Shown here piece after piece: positions 9,149-19,222 of a stretch of 64,000 bases of DNA (positions within the stretch are counted from its first letter, which is position 1; each line of letters begins with the position of its first letter). The DNA is from Bryobacteraceae bacterium (GTDB taxonomy: Bacteria > Acidobacteriota > Terriglobia > Bryobacterales > Bryobacteraceae), in assembly GCA_028275505.1 (NCBI GenBank), contig JAPWUP010000001.1, positions 1 to 64,000 of the forward strand, in the 5' to 3' direction. The position numbers were made by a program, and so were the translations under genes. The notes below the pieces were generated by a model. That model worked only from the letters and a program-made list of their open reading frames with translations. It was not told the origin of the DNA and made no database searches.

Positions 9149-11080
9149 TTATACCCCCGCCACAGCCGCCCGCGCAGGCGGCAGCACGCGCTCGAGCATG
9201 TAACGGCTGGGATTGTAATCGGGCACCACCTCTTTGAACAGTAGCACCAGCCGGGCCAGATCCCGCTCCTCGCAAATGCGACGCAGCTCGCGCAGCAAGT
9301 CATCCACACGCGCGCGGGGCAGACCGTCGCTGGTGAAGATGCGGATCTTCTCGTGGAACGTCGGCACGGTCTCCTCTTCGAACGTGCTCAGCTCCTCGTA
9401 GAGCTTTTCGCCCGGACGCGGTCCCGTGAACACGATTTGGATGTCTTCGTCGGGCCTCAGCCCGGAAAGCAGAATCATCTTGCGCGCCAGGTCCACGATC
9501 TTCACCGGCTGGCCCATGTCGAGCAGGAAGATCTCGCCGCCCTTGCCCATGGCTGCGGCCTGCAACACCAACTGCACCGCTTCGGGAATCGTCATGAAGT
9601 AGCGGCGCATCTCCGGGTGGGTTACGGTGACCGGCCCTCCCGCAGCGATCTGTTCCCGGAAAAGCGGGACCACGCTGCCCGCCGAACCGAGCACGTTGCC
9701 GAAACGTACCGCGACGTAGCGCGCGCCCCCGTCCTGGAAAGAAAGCGCCACCAGCTCCGCGATGCGCTTGGTTACGCCCATCACGCTGGTGGGCCGCACC
9801 GCCTTGTCCGTCGAAATCAGCACGAACTTTTCCACGCCGTACTCGGCGCCGATGGCCGCCACATTGTACGTTCCGAAAACGTTGTTCTCCACCGCCTCAA
9901 AGGCGTGGGTTTCCATCACCGGCACGTGCTTGTAGGCAGCGGCGTGATAGACGACCTGCGGGCGGTAGCGCGCGAAGATCTCCCGGAGCCGCGCGGGATT
10001 CTGGATGGTCCCGATTTCCGGATGGAAGGCCACATGGGGGAAGGCCTGGCGCATGCGGCGCTCCAGATCGAACAGCGGCGTTTCGGCAATCTCCAGACCC
10101 ACAAGGGCTGCGGGATGGAAGCGCGCGATCTGCCGGCAGAGCTCCGAGCCGATCGAGCCTGCCGCGCCCGTCACCAGCACGACGCGCCCCTCCAGGTGCG
10201 CGCGAATCGCTGTCTCGTCGAGCCGCACCGGGTTGCGCCCCAGCAGGTCTTCCACGGACACTTCGCGGATCTGCCGCGCAAGGCCGCCGTTCTCGATCAG
10301 CTCCCCCAGCCCGGGAATCGTCCGGAACGCCACCCCCGCCCGGTGACAGTGCTCGAGGATTCGCGTCATCTCGGCGCCAGTCGCGGAAGGGATGGCGATC
10401 AGCACTTCTTCGATCTCGTACTGGACTGCCAGTTCCTTGAGCTTTTCACCGCCGCCCAGCACCGGCGTTCCCTGGATGCGCGTGCCGATCTTGCTCGGGC
10501 TGTCATCTACAAAGCCACGCACGGAGAGGCCCAGCCGCGGGTTGCTTCGGATTTCTCTGAGCAGCATCACCCCGGCCTCGCCGGCCCCGTAGATGAGCAC
10601 GCGCTTGCCGGCCTCTTTCGGCCCGGCCCGCGTGATATTCTCGCAAAGGATGCGCACCGCCACCCTGGCGCCTGAAACGGCGAGGAAGCACAAGACGAGG
10701 TCGAGAATGTAGATCGAGCGCGGAAAGCCGCGGGGCGCCAGGGCCGTGATCACCAGGGCAGCCCCCGCGGAGCCGCCCACGTTTGCCAGGCCGATCCGCG
10801 CCAGATCTTCGATCGAAACGAAGCGCCACCAGCCTCGGTCCAGCCCCAACCAGCGAAACGCCACGGACTTGCAGACCAGCCATGCGGCCAGCCCGTAGCC
10901 CAGGTGCGTCCACTCGTTGGCCGGGATGCGAAACTCGAAGCGAAGCAGGAACGCAGCCACCCCGGAACCTGCGATGAGCGTCAAATGCAGCAGCCAGACC
11001 AGCGGCCGCAGCAGGCGCGGGTGGCGATCCAGAAAGGCTCCCAGCCGCCTCAGATGTCGCCCGAAATCTGTTCTCTCCAC
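9149..11080 (-). CDS. Nucleoside-diphosphate-sugar epimerase/dehydratase (CapD/WbpM/FlaA1-like)
   Basis: N-terminal TM region, GAGEAGVMLLREI, VTGAAGSIGSELCRQI, STDKAVRPTSVMGVTKR. Confidence 0.92.
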   Translation of the reverse strand: MERTDFGRHLRRLGAFLDRHPRLLRPLVWLLHLTLIAGSGVAAFLLRFEFRIPANEWTHLGYGLAAWLVCKSVAFRWLGLDRGWWRFVSIEDLARIGLANVGGSAGAALVITALAPRGFPRSIYILDLVLCFLAVSGARVAVRILCENITRAGPKEAGKRVLIYGAGEAGVMLLREIRSNPRLGLSVRGFVDDSPSKIGTRIQGTPVLGGGEKLKELAVQYEIEEVLIAIPSATGAEMTRILEHCHRAGVAFRTIPGLGELIENGGLARQIREVSVEDLLGRNPVRLDETAIRAHLEGRVVLVTGAAGSIGSELCRQIARFHPAALVGLEIAETPLFDLERRMRQAFPHVAFHPEIGTIQNPARLREIFARYRPQVVYHAAAYKHVPVMETHAFEAVENNVFGTYNVAAIGAEYGVEKFVLISTDKAVRPTSVMGVTKRIAELVALSFQDGGARYVAVRFGNVLGSAGSVVPLFREQIAAGGPVTVTHPEMRRYFMTIPEAVQLVLQAAAMGKGGEIFLLDMGQPVKIVDLARKMILLSGLRPDEDIQIVFTGPRPGEKLYEELSTFEEETVPTFHEKIRIFTSDGLPRARVDDLLRELRRICEERDLARLVLLFKEVVPDYNPSRYMLERVLPPARAAVAGV

Positions 11081-11087
11081 AGCACCC

Positions 11088-11678
11088 TCACCTTCCCCGC
11101 AACAATGCCCAGAAGGTTTTCAGCAGGATCGCCAGATCGAGTTTCAGCGACTGCTTGCGCACGTACTCCTCGGCCAGATCGAGTTTGACGGGCAGCACGC
11201 TGCTTACGTACTCGCCCAGCGGATCGGCCGCCTGCGCGAGCAGCTCCTCTTCATTCCGGAACCGCACCGAAGCCAGATCCGTGATGCCTGGCCGGACCGT
11301 GAGGATCGTCCGGTAACGATCCCGAAAGCGCTCCACATATTCGGGCAGCTCGGGCCGCGGGCCGACCAGGCTCATCTCCCCGCGCAGCACGTTCCACAAC
11401 TGGGGCAGCTCATCGAGCTTGGTCCGCCGGAGCAAACGCCCCAGGCGCGTGATGCGCGGATCATTGGCCGCCGTGATTCGCGGGCCCGGGATCCCGTTGC
11501 GCATGGTGCGAAACTTCAGGAGGCGGAAGGGTCGGAAGCCGCGGCCCACGCGCTCCTGCGCAAAGCAGATCGGGCGTCCTGACTCGAGCCAGATCGCCGC
11601 CGCAATCAGCGCCAGCAAGGGCGAAAGCACGATCAGACCGGCGGCGCTCGCCGCGATGTCAATTGCCCGTTTCAGCAA
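11088..11678 (-). CDS. Bacterial sugar transferase (undecaprenyl-phosphate sugar phosphotransferase family)
   Basis: LKRAIDIAASAAGLIVLSPLLALIAAAI...KFRTM...LRRTKLDELPQLWNVLRGEMSLVGPRPELPEYVE. Confidence 0.93.
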   Translation of the reverse strand: MLKRAIDIAASAAGLIVLSPLLALIAAAIWLESGRPICFAQERVGRGFRPFRLLKFRTMRNGIPGPRITAANDPRITRLGRLLRRTKLDELPQLWNVLRGEMSLVGPRPELPEYVERFRDRYRTILTVRPGITDLASVRFRNEEELLAQAADPLGEYVSSVLPVKLDLAEEYVRKQSLKLDLAILLKTFWALLRGR

Positions 11679-12855
11679 CGCTGTTCACCGCAACCGGCCG
11701 GGCCTTGCGATGGGCAGCGATGATTTCTCGTACCGCCGCGATCACGCGCTCGACCTCTTCGTCGCTCAGGCGCGAGTGGAGCGGCAGCGACACCAGCCTC
11801 GGATACTCCGCCAACGCGCGCTCGCAGGGATCGCGCAACTCGAGCGTCCGCCGGTAGTAGGGATGCAGAGGGACCGGGATGAAGTGAACGCTGCACCCGA
11901 TCCCGCGATCCCTCATCCTCTCGATGAACTCGGCCCGCCCGATCTCGAGCTTTTCCAGGCGCAGCCGCAAGGCGTACAGATGCCAGGCGTGCTTCGAATC
12001 GCTGCGCACCGGGGGAAGTTCCAGTTCATCCAGGGTCGCGAACGCTTCGTTGTAGCGCCCGGCGATCTCCGCCCGCCGCGCGTTCATCCGGTCCAGCTTG
12101 CGCAGTTGGACCAGCCCGATGGCCGCCTGGATGTCACTCAAGTTGTACTTGAAGCCGCACTCGACCACCTCGTAGTACCAGCTCCCGCGCTCGGCGTAAC
12201 GATTCCAGGCATCCCGGCTCATGCCGTGCAGGGCCAGCACGCGCATCCTCTCGGCCAGCGCGGAGGAGGGCGTCGTGACCATGCCGCCCTCGCCCGTCGT
12301 CATGTTCTTGTTCGCGTAAAAGCTGAAGCAGACGGCGTCGCTGGGGCCTGCGCCGATCTTGCGCCCGCGATACTCGGCCCCCGCGGCATGAGCCGCGTCC
12401 TCGACGACCTTCAGACCATGCTTTGCGGCCAGCGCCCAGATCGCGTCCATCCGGCACGGCAGGCCGCCGTAGTGCACGGGCAGGATGGCTCGGGTGCGCG
12501 GGGTGATCATGGCCTCGACGTGCTCGGGATCGAGATCGAGATCGTCGCCGATATCGGCGAGCACCGCGGTAGCGCCGGTTTGCAGGATCACGTTGACGGT
12601 AGCGCAGAAGGTAAGCGGCGTGGTGATCACTTCGTCGCCCGGCCCGATGCCCAGCGCCGCCAGCGCCAGATGCATGGCCGCCGTACACGAGTTCACGGCC
12701 AGCGCGTGCTCCGCGCCCGTGTACGCGCGGAAAGCCGCCTCGAGCTCCGCGCACTTCGGCCCGGTGGTCACCCACCCGGAGGCCAGCGCCTCGGCCACCG
12801 CCGCCGCCTCCTCCGCGCCCAGATCCGCAGAGGCAAAGGGGATGAAGGGGGGCAT
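11659..12855 (-). CDS. DegT/DnrJ/EryC1/StrS family aminotransferase
   Basis: IPFASADLGAEEAAAVAEALASGWVTTGPKCAELEAAF..., VVEDAAHAAGAEYRGRKIG, SFYANKNMTTGEGGMV. Confidence 0.93.
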   Translation of the reverse strand: MPPFIPFASADLGAEEAAAVAEALASGWVTTGPKCAELEAAFRAYTGAEHALAVNSCTAAMHLALAALGIGPGDEVITTPLTFCATVNVILQTGATAVLADIGDDLDLDPEHVEAMITPRTRAILPVHYGGLPCRMDAIWALAAKHGLKVVEDAAHAAGAEYRGRKIGAGPSDAVCFSFYANKNMTTGEGGMVTTPSSALAERMRVLALHGMSRDAWNRYAERGSWYYEVVECGFKYNLSDIQAAIGLVQLRKLDRMNARRAEIAGRYNEAFATLDELELPPVRSDSKHAWHLYALRLRLEKLEIGRAEFIERMRDRGIGCSVHFIPVPLHPYYRRTLELRDPCERALAEYPRLVSLPLHSRLSDEEVERVIAAVREIIAAHRKARPVAVNSVAETGN

Positions 12856-12870
12856 GTCAACCTTGGGCTG

Positions 12871-14376
12871 TCAACTGCCGAGGAACTCCAGTACGTGCGT
12901 CAGCGTGACCGCGGCGCGCTTCACGCTGCGGGGGCAAGAAGGATCCTCGAGCACGCGATCAAGCGGTGCGCTGAGATATTCGCTGAGATCGGCCGAGGTG
13001 CCCTCCACTTCCGTGCGCCAATGAGAGCCCGAGGGCGCTCGGGCCATCTTCTGGTCGGCGAGGTGTACATTGAGCCGGTGAAAGAATTCGTAGTAGAGGC
13101 CCTCCAGCCACAGGCGGACGCCGGAGGGTGGGTCCACGGGGAGCCCATCCGAGTAAGGCACGTTAACCCCGGGGAGGAGCTGCCGGTTCAGCCTCCTTGC
13201 GCGGGCTTTCTGAAAGTTCGCAACAACGGGACTAGCGATGCCGAGCTTCAAAGCTTCCAGGTCGGACAGCAGGAAGACTACATGGCAGAAAAACTGTAGA
13301 TCCAGCGTCGTCGCATAGGACCAGCGCACTCCGCGGCTGTGAAAGTACATCCAGTTCGCCGCCACTTTTCGCGGCCAGTGGCGGAGAAAAGGAATCCACA
13401 GCCCATAATCGCTGGTTATTAGCTCCTGGACCTCAACTCGGTTTCGAGCTCCGCGGAGCCACGGAATCTTAGGAGGCACGAGGTTGAGCAGTCCATATCG
13501 AAAAAGCCTCGAAGGCATTTCAGATCGGGCGCATGGAACCTTCCAGGCCGTCCTGAATGCGTTCTTGAGCAGGGAGTCGGCGAACAGCCCACAGTGGTAC
13601 ACAACGTTGGGTGAACTGTGCTCGCGCAGGCGACTGTAGTTACCACCGCGAAAGTAAATCTGCCCGTCGGTAAGTATGCTATAAAGCCGGCCGGGCAACG
13701 CCGGATCTCCACGAGTGATGACCGTTTCCAGACCCAGCTTCCTGCCCAATTCGGCTACGTAGGGCGCTTCGTTTGACTCGAGGTGCAGCAAGCGCGGCCG
13801 CACCCCTGCCCGCAGCAGGATCCCCAAGACGAAACGGCTGTCTGCACCGCCGGAGATCCCCAGCGCCGTGTGGGGAACCACCGGCACCAAGGAGGTCAGC
13901 CGCTCCACCATCGCACGATCGTCCGGCTCCACGGGCTGAAAGTGCCCGTTTTCCACCACACGCCGACGGCCCAAATCGTAGCTCTGGAACAAAGCCAGCT
14001 TCTTGACGCCGTCGAACAGCGTCAGCGTTCCCGGGAGATAGCCCACCGTGGCCAGCACGGCAAAGCGCTTCGGGCAAGGTCGCAGGCCCGCCGCCGCAGC
14101 GATGGCGAGCTGGGTATCGGCTGCCATGCCATCCCGGTAAAACACGTGCGCGATTCCCTGGGGCTCGACGATCACCGAATCCCGCACGTAGCGGATCCGG
14201 ACCGCGTTCAGCAAGGAGTGGAGTTCGCTCGGCAGGCGTTCGGCGTGCCTGATAGGTGAGTCTTGGGCTGGCTCATCGAAGGCGAGCTTGCCCAGTACAC
14301 AACCGTCCTCGAAGCAATGAAAATTGTCGCTGGGTTTGGCGCGGAACCAACCAATATGGCAGCCAGGCAGGGCCAT
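12871..14376 (-). CDS. Asparagine synthase-related protein
   Basis: ALGISGGADSRFVLGILLRAG (ATP-pyrophosphatase SGGxDS motif). No N-terminal Met-Cys glutaminase start is visible. Confidence 0.65.
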   Translation of the reverse strand: MALPGCHIGWFRAKPSDNFHCFEDGCVLGKLAFDEPAQDSPIRHAERLPSELHSLLNAVRIRYVRDSVIVEPQGIAHVFYRDGMAADTQLAIAAAAGLRPCPKRFAVLATVGYLPGTLTLFDGVKKLALFQSYDLGRRRVVENGHFQPVEPDDRAMVERLTSLVPVVPHTALGISGGADSRFVLGILLRAGVRPRLLHLESNEAPYVAELGRKLGLETVITRGDPALPGRLYSILTDGQIYFRGGNYSRLREHSSPNVVYHCGLFADSLLKNAFRTAWKVPCARSEMPSRLFRYGLLNLVPPKIPWLRGARNRVEVQELITSDYGLWIPFLRHWPRKVAANWMYFHSRGVRWSYATTLDLQFFCHVVFLLSDLEALKLGIASPVVANFQKARARRLNRQLLPGVNVPYSDGLPVDPPSGVRLWLEGLYYEFFHRLNVHLADQKMARAPSGSHWRTEVEGTSADLSEYLSAPLDRVLEDPSCPRSVKRAAVTLTHVLEFLGS

Positions 14377-14520
14377 GACCGTGATCGGCCCCGGCGAGAT
14401 GGGCGCCAGCGCCTTGTGCAGCTTTTTCGAGTGCTGCTCTGCATTGCTCGGGCGTGCTAGCCAACAACCACATTGCCAAGGACTCCTCGGGAACGTCGCC
14501 CGATGTCAAACGGGCTCATG

Positions 14521-14701
14521 TCAGCTTCCAATGCCCTCGAACCACTCCAAGAACCGGCGGATACCCTCGGCGAAGGGCGTGCGCGGCGCGTAGCCCAGCA
14601 GCCGCCGAGCCTTGCTGATATCCGCCCAGGTCTGGGGGACGTCGCCCGGCTGCTCGGCCAGCCGTTCGATCCGCGCCCGCTGCCCCATGGCGCCTTGGAG
14701 C
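14521..14701 (-). pseudogene. Duplicated 3'-terminal fragment of the NAD-epimerase gene at 16195-17169
   Basis: GAMGQRARIERLAEQPGDVPQTWADISKARRLLGYAPRTPFAEGIRRFLEWFE is nearly identical to the intact epimerase C-terminus. Confidence 0.85.
14535..14701. repeat. Direct repeat copy A (~167 bp)
   Basis: Near-identical by eye (about 3 mismatches) to 16230-16396. Confidence 0.92.
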
Positions 14702-14782
14702 AATCGAGTGAGATCCAAAGGTGCGGTGATCATTGGACACCGTTTTCGGGGTTTGCTGTCATCCCCTCACTTCAAGCTCGGC

Positions 14783-16111
14783 CTAACCCAGCTTCCGCAA
14801 CCAGCCCGAGACTAGCTGCCCCGCGCCGACGTAAACACCGGGAAGACCCGGATAGAGATACCGCGGCTCCGCGTAGACCAGGCTGGCGAATATCAGCAGG
14901 CTCAGCCACGGGGCCCACAGGCCCCAATGCGCTGCGAGGTCAGCTCGGGATTTCCAACACAAGCCTAGGAAGCACACGACTGCTGCCCAAAGGCTCAAGT
15001 TCAGCGCCCCATGAACTGCGTAAAACGCCAACGATCCCCGCAAGGGACCGAGTCGGAACTCATGAGGGGAGGCCGAGTGCGCAACCCAGACGTGGGAATA
15101 CAACGCACGGACGACGCCCATCTGCAAGCGCAGATGGGGGTTAGTAAGGAAATCGTTGATCACCCAACGAAGGCGAGCGAGGTCCACTGATTGTCCCGTC
15201 CGATTTGCCCGTTCGACGATCTGATCGTTCGTAGTCCGCCAAGCTTGGTAATCTGTGCTGCCGCCACGCACAGCATCATCCCAATATCGCCAGTCGAGAG
15301 GATCATTCCTGAACTGAAAACTACCGTGGAGGGCCACCCAACCGAGGACTCCCTGCTGGTTGGATCCACCAAAGAGTAACCTCGGGGCAATCAACAACGC
15401 GGCGCACAAGATCATGGCTAGCCCCGCCGTCGCAAGGCTTGCCCTCCGGACCTCTTGACCACGCTCATCGCCCCACAATCTTGGAACCAGGCTCAGCAGC
15501 CCCAGCAGCGGAACGAGCAGTATCGCATTGGGTCGGCACGCAATCAGGGCCGTGCATCCGAAGGCAGCAGTGGCGATCCAGACGGCGGGGCTCGGCGCGG
15601 GACGACGAGACAGCCGGGCCCACGCATAGGCGATCAACGCGGCACCCCCGTAGGCAGGCGGCTCGGCGAGAATTCCCCACGCGTAATAAGGGATGATGGG
15701 GTTGACAGCCAGCAGCAAGGCGGCCACCGCCCCCGCCACAAGGCCGCCACTTAAGATCGCCGCACGCCAGACGAGAAATAGCGAAAAGACCAGGACCCCC
15801 AAATTCAACGCAACGCCCGCAGAATACTGGTGACGCTCCAGGTCGCCGGACTCGGCCGCTGGAACCCAGAGATATGCCACGGCGTAGTACAACACCGGCC
15901 CTGGCGCATGGCGCACTTGCACCTCGGACCAAGTCGCACCACCCTTTAGGGCAGCGACCAGTGCCGACGCGTCTTCATGAAACCAACGGTCACCGAAAGG
16001 CTTCGGGCGTATCGGCAATAGCAAGAAGACGATCAATTGAGCGAGCGCACTGATCCAGAAAGCGTAGCGGAGCGCCCACCGCAGTAAACGCGCGCCAATC
16101 TCGGGGACCAC
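14783..16111 (-). CDS. Multi-TM glycosyltransferase-like (GT-C-type) membrane protein
   Basis: Many hydrophobic helices; VRHAPGPVLYYAVAYLWVPA and NPIIPYYAWGILAEPPAYGGAALIAYAWARL. Confidence 0.6.
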   Translation of the reverse strand: MVPEIGARLLRWALRYAFWISALAQLIVFLLLPIRPKPFGDRWFHEDASALVAALKGGATWSEVQVRHAPGPVLYYAVAYLWVPAAESGDLERHQYSAGVALNLGVLVFSLFLVWRAAILSGGLVAGAVAALLLAVNPIIPYYAWGILAEPPAYGGAALIAYAWARLSRRPAPSPAVWIATAAFGCTALIACRPNAILLVPLLGLLSLVPRLWGDERGQEVRRASLATAGLAMILCAALLIAPRLLFGGSNQQGVLGWVALHGSFQFRNDPLDWRYWDDAVRGGSTDYQAWRTTNDQIVERANRTGQSVDLARLRWVINDFLTNPHLRLQMGVVRALYSHVWVAHSASPHEFRLGPLRGSLAFYAVHGALNLSLWAAVVCFLGLCWKSRADLAAHWGLWAPWLSLLIFASLVYAEPRYLYPGLPGVYVGAGQLVSGWLRKLG

Positions 16112-16194
16112 TTTGCTCTTATTCCCGCCTCGGTGCTACCGTCGCCACGCGCAGGAGTCCAGCTTCTACGTCCGCCAGTCAGTGCGACGGGAGA

Positions 16195-17169
16195 CTACGT
16201 GATGCGGGTCGTGCTCACCGTCTCGGTGGCCTCGAACCACTCCAAGAACCGGCGGATACCCTCGGCGAAGGGCGTGCGCGGCGCGTAGCCCAGCAGCCGC
16301 TGAGCCTTGCTGATATCCGCCCAGGTCTGGGGGGCGTCGCCCGGCTGCTCGGCCAGCCGTTCGATCCGCGCCCGCTGCCCCATGGCGCCTTCGAGCGCCT
16401 CCACCATCTCCTGCAAGCGCACGGGGCGCCCGCTGCCCAGGTTGATCACCTCATAGCGCGACCCGTCGAAGTCCATGGCCGCCCGGATGCCCTCGATGAT
16501 GTCGCCGACGTAAGTGTAGTCCCGCCGCGTGCTACCATCGCCGTAAAGCGTTACCGCGCCCCCGTTTCGCATGGCCCGCGCGAACTTATGGATGGCCAGG
16601 TCGGGACGCTGCCGCGGGCCGTACACGGTGAACAGCCGCAGCGCGATGAAGCGAATTCCGTAAAGGTGGCTGTAGACGTGCCCCAGCAACTCGCTGCTGA
16701 CCTTAGTGCTCGCGTAAGGGCTGATGGGCAGCAGCACCGGGTCCTCTTCGCGCCACGGCACGTTGGGATTGATGCCGTAAACGCTGCTCGACGAGGCAAA
16801 CACGAACCGTTCTATACCCCGCTCGCGCGCCAGCTCGAGCAGGTTCTGCGTACCGCGCACGTTGACTTCCTGGTACCCGATGGGGTCCTGGATCGAGGGT
16901 CGCACGCCGGCCCTGGCTGCCAGGTGCACGATGACGTCGTAGCTATCGCGCAGGCCGGCCCGTAACGCATCGAAATCGCGGATGTCGGCCTCCAGGAGCC
17001 GGAACTCCGGCCGCCCGACATGCGCGGCGATGTTCTGGCGCTTGCGCTGCGGCTCGTAAAACGGGTCGAAGTTATCCACTACCGTGACGCGCCAGCCCTC
17101 AGCCAGCAGCTTGTCCACGAGATGGCTTCCGATGAACCCGGCGCCGCCGGTGATCAAGGCGTGGGGCAT
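16195..17169 (-). CDS. NAD-dependent epimerase/dehydratase (UDP-glucuronate/UDP-glucose 4-epimerase-like SDR)
   Basis: MPHALITGGAGFIGSHLVDKLLAEGWRVTVVDNFDPFY..., SSSSVYG, YASTK, YGDGSTRRDYTYVGDI. Confidence 0.92.
   Translation of the reverse strand: MPHALITGGAGFIGSHLVDKLLAEGWRVTVVDNFDPFYEPQRKRQNIAAHVGRPEFRLLEADIRDFDALRAGLRDSYDVIVHLAARAGVRPSIQDPIGYQEVNVRGTQNLLELARERGIERFVFASSSSVYGINPNVPWREEDPVLLPISPYASTKVSSELLGHVYSHLYGIRFIALRLFTVYGPRQRPDLAIHKFARAMRNGGAVTLYGDGSTRRDYTYVGDIIEGIRAAMDFDGSRYEVINLGSGRPVRLQEMVEALEGAMGQRARIERLAEQPGDAPQTWADISKAQRLLGYAPRTPFAEGIRRFLEWFEATETVSTTRIT
16230..16396. repeat. Direct repeat copy B, inside the intact epimerase gene
   Basis: See 14535-14701. Confidence 0.92.
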
Positions 17170-17345
17170 GTGTGACTCAACCACCCGTCGGATAAGGTTA
17201 GCCGTCGCATACGCGGCTCAGCACAGGTTCCAGGAGCAGCCGGTGATCCCCGAGGCCGCAGCCCTCATGCGGTGCACGCAGCGCCGAGAACCACAAGCCG
17301 TTGCATCACCGCTTGCAGGAGCACGCCTCCGTAGCCTGGCGTCTC

Positions 17346-18101
17346 TTACGTGGAAGATTTATATATGACACCCAGATAATGAGTGCGCAGCAAAGGCAGC
17401 TTTTCCACTAAGTACGCGACCGTCCACGAGAAAGGAACAAGCCTCCGCGCAATGGGTGGCGCCAGCGTTACTCTCCGTAGCCGCACGGTGCAGCCGGGAA
17501 ACAGCGATCGGATCTCGCGCGCACCGATTCCCCGAACGTGTGGGTTACGCGGATTGTCATAGCGGAAGTCGTACCAAAGGATCACGCCACCTGGCTTGAG
17601 AACCCGTCGCATCTCGCTCGCAATCTTCCGCTTTACGCCCTGGTGCAAAATCGAAGTGAACACCGTAAACTGCGTGACCAGATCGAACCGCGCGTCCGGC
17701 CACGGGAGGTGGCGGGCATCACCGACCCGCAGATCCGCTGTGGGAAGATACCGCCGGGCCTCTGCAACGCGATTGTCATCCAGATCAATGCCCGCCAAGT
17801 CTTCAGGGAAGGCGCCCCACTGGCAGAATTCTAGCAGCCATGAACCCCTTCCGCATCCCACGTCCAACACCCGCAAGCCCGTAAGCGGGAATAGTTTCGC
17901 CCTCGTGAGCTCTCTCACACAGGCCGCGACCGTGCTCAGGTGCGAGAACAGGTTGGCGGGCCGCTGCCACCCGTAATAATCCGGCGGCAGCTCCCGTTCT
18001 CTGCGTTTGTACTCACTTATAATGCGGCTGATCTCGATCGCTTCCTGATCGGTAATACCCAGGGAGCTCGCTTCTCCGTGCCGTCTCGCGTCGTTCACTG
18101 T
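17346..18101 (-). CDS. Class I SAM-dependent methyltransferase
   Basis: GLRVLDVGCGRGSWLLEFCQWG...LAGIDLDDNRVAEARRYLP; GTG start inferred. Confidence 0.85.
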   Translation of the reverse strand, partial: TVNDARRHGEASSLGITDQEAIEISRIISEYKRRERELPPDYYGWQRPANLFSHLSTVAACVRELTRAKLFPLTGLRVLDVGCGRGSWLLEFCQWGAFPEDLAGIDLDDNRVAEARRYLPTADLRVGDARHLPWPDARFDLVTQFTVFTSILHQGVKRKIASEMRRVLKPGGVILWYDFRYDNPRNPHVRGIGAREIRSLFPGCTVRLRRVTLAPPIARRLVPFSWTVAYLVEKLPLLRTHYLGVIYKSST

Positions 18102-19222
18102 CCACCTCGAGATGCCCGTTGCGAGCCGGCGGTAACAACACGCTCGGCCAGCCACTGTTCAATCACGTCTACCACCCGCTTGCTCGCCTGCCCGTCCCAG
18201 AGTGGCGGTTGCACAGCGGAAGGGGGGTCCCCGGCCAGGATTGCTTCGACGTGCCGTGGCAACTGGCCAGGATCCTCTCCCACCAGCCGGTTGGTCCCCA
18301 TTTCGATCGTGACCGGGCGCTCCGTGTTGGTTCGCAGAGTGAGACAGGGTACACCCAAGGCTGTGGTTTCCTCCTGGATCCCGCCCGAATCCGTCAGCAC
18401 CAACCGGGCCTTTGCCATCAAGCCAAGGAACTCCAGGTAGGGTACTGGCGGGCACATCCGCAACCCACAGTTCGTCCGAACGCCCAGACTTTCGATCCGC
18501 TCGCGAGTGCGAGGATGCACCGGGAACACAACGGGAATGCGCCGCGCGACCTCGCTGATCGCATCCAGGAATCGGGCTAGCCGCGCCGGCTCGTCCACGT
18601 TGGACGGGCGGTGCAGCGTCACGACAGCGTAGCCTAAGGGTTCCAAGCCGAAGTCTCGCCAGGCGGCGCGAGCCAAGGCGCAGTGCAAGTGCCGGCGGAG
18701 GCTATCCACCATGCAGTTGCCGACGAAATGAATCGCCTCGGGCGGCTTGCCTTCCCGGAGCAGGTTCCTGTTTGCTGACTCCTCGGTAGTGAAAAGAATC
18801 TCGGAAACCGAGTCGGTCACGATGCGGTTTATCTCTTCCGGCATCGTGCGGTCGAAGCTGCGCAGGCCCGCCTCTACATGGGCTACGGGTATGTTCTTGG
18901 CCGCGGCTGCCAGTGCTCCGGCGACGGTCGAGTTCACATCTCCGGCGACAATCACCAACGTCGGCTTGCATTGCTCCAGGACCTCGTCCAGCCCCGCCAT
19001 CATGCGAACAATCTGCCGCAGCCGCCCGTCGGCCCCCACACCGAGGTGAAAGTCCGGCTGCGGCAAGTCGAGCTGCTCAAAAAACACCTCGGACATCTCG
19101 ACATCGTAGTGCTGCCCGGTATGCACCAGCACCTGGGGCAGAGCCCGCGCCGCCATCTCACGGATCACCGGCGCCATCTTGACGAAGTTCGGCCGAGCTC
19201 CCACGATGTTGCAGATCAGCAT
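18095..19222 (-). CDS. wecB: UDP-N-acetylglucosamine 2-epimerase (non-hydrolysing)
   Basis: MLICNIVGARPNFVKMAPVIREM, VLVHTGQHYDVEMSEVFFEQL, VVAGDVNSTVAGALAA, HVEAGLRSFDRTMPEEINR, LTDSGGIQEE. Confidence 0.95.
   Translation of the reverse strand: MLICNIVGARPNFVKMAPVIREMAARALPQVLVHTGQHYDVEMSEVFFEQLDLPQPDFHLGVGADGRLRQIVRMMAGLDEVLEQCKPTLVIVAGDVNSTVAGALAAAAKNIPVAHVEAGLRSFDRTMPEEINRIVTDSVSEILFTTEESANRNLLREGKPPEAIHFVGNCMVDSLRRHLHCALARAAWRDFGLEPLGYAVVTLHRPSNVDEPARLARFLDAISEVARRIPVVFPVHPRTRERIESLGVRTNCGLRMCPPVPYLEFLGLMAKARLVLTDSGGIQEETTALGVPCLTLRTNTERPVTIEMGTNRLVGEDPGQLPRHVEAILAGDPPSAVQPPLWDGQASKRVVDVIEQWLAERVVTAGSQRASRGGQ

Noticed and set aside
11419-13299. 626-aa plus-strand ORF
   Set aside because: Antisense to the sugar transferase and aminotransferase genes.
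14521-14733. Small independent gene MITAPLDLTRLLQGAMGQ...
   Set aside because: It is the orphan duplicate of the epimerase C-terminus with a fortuitous new start.
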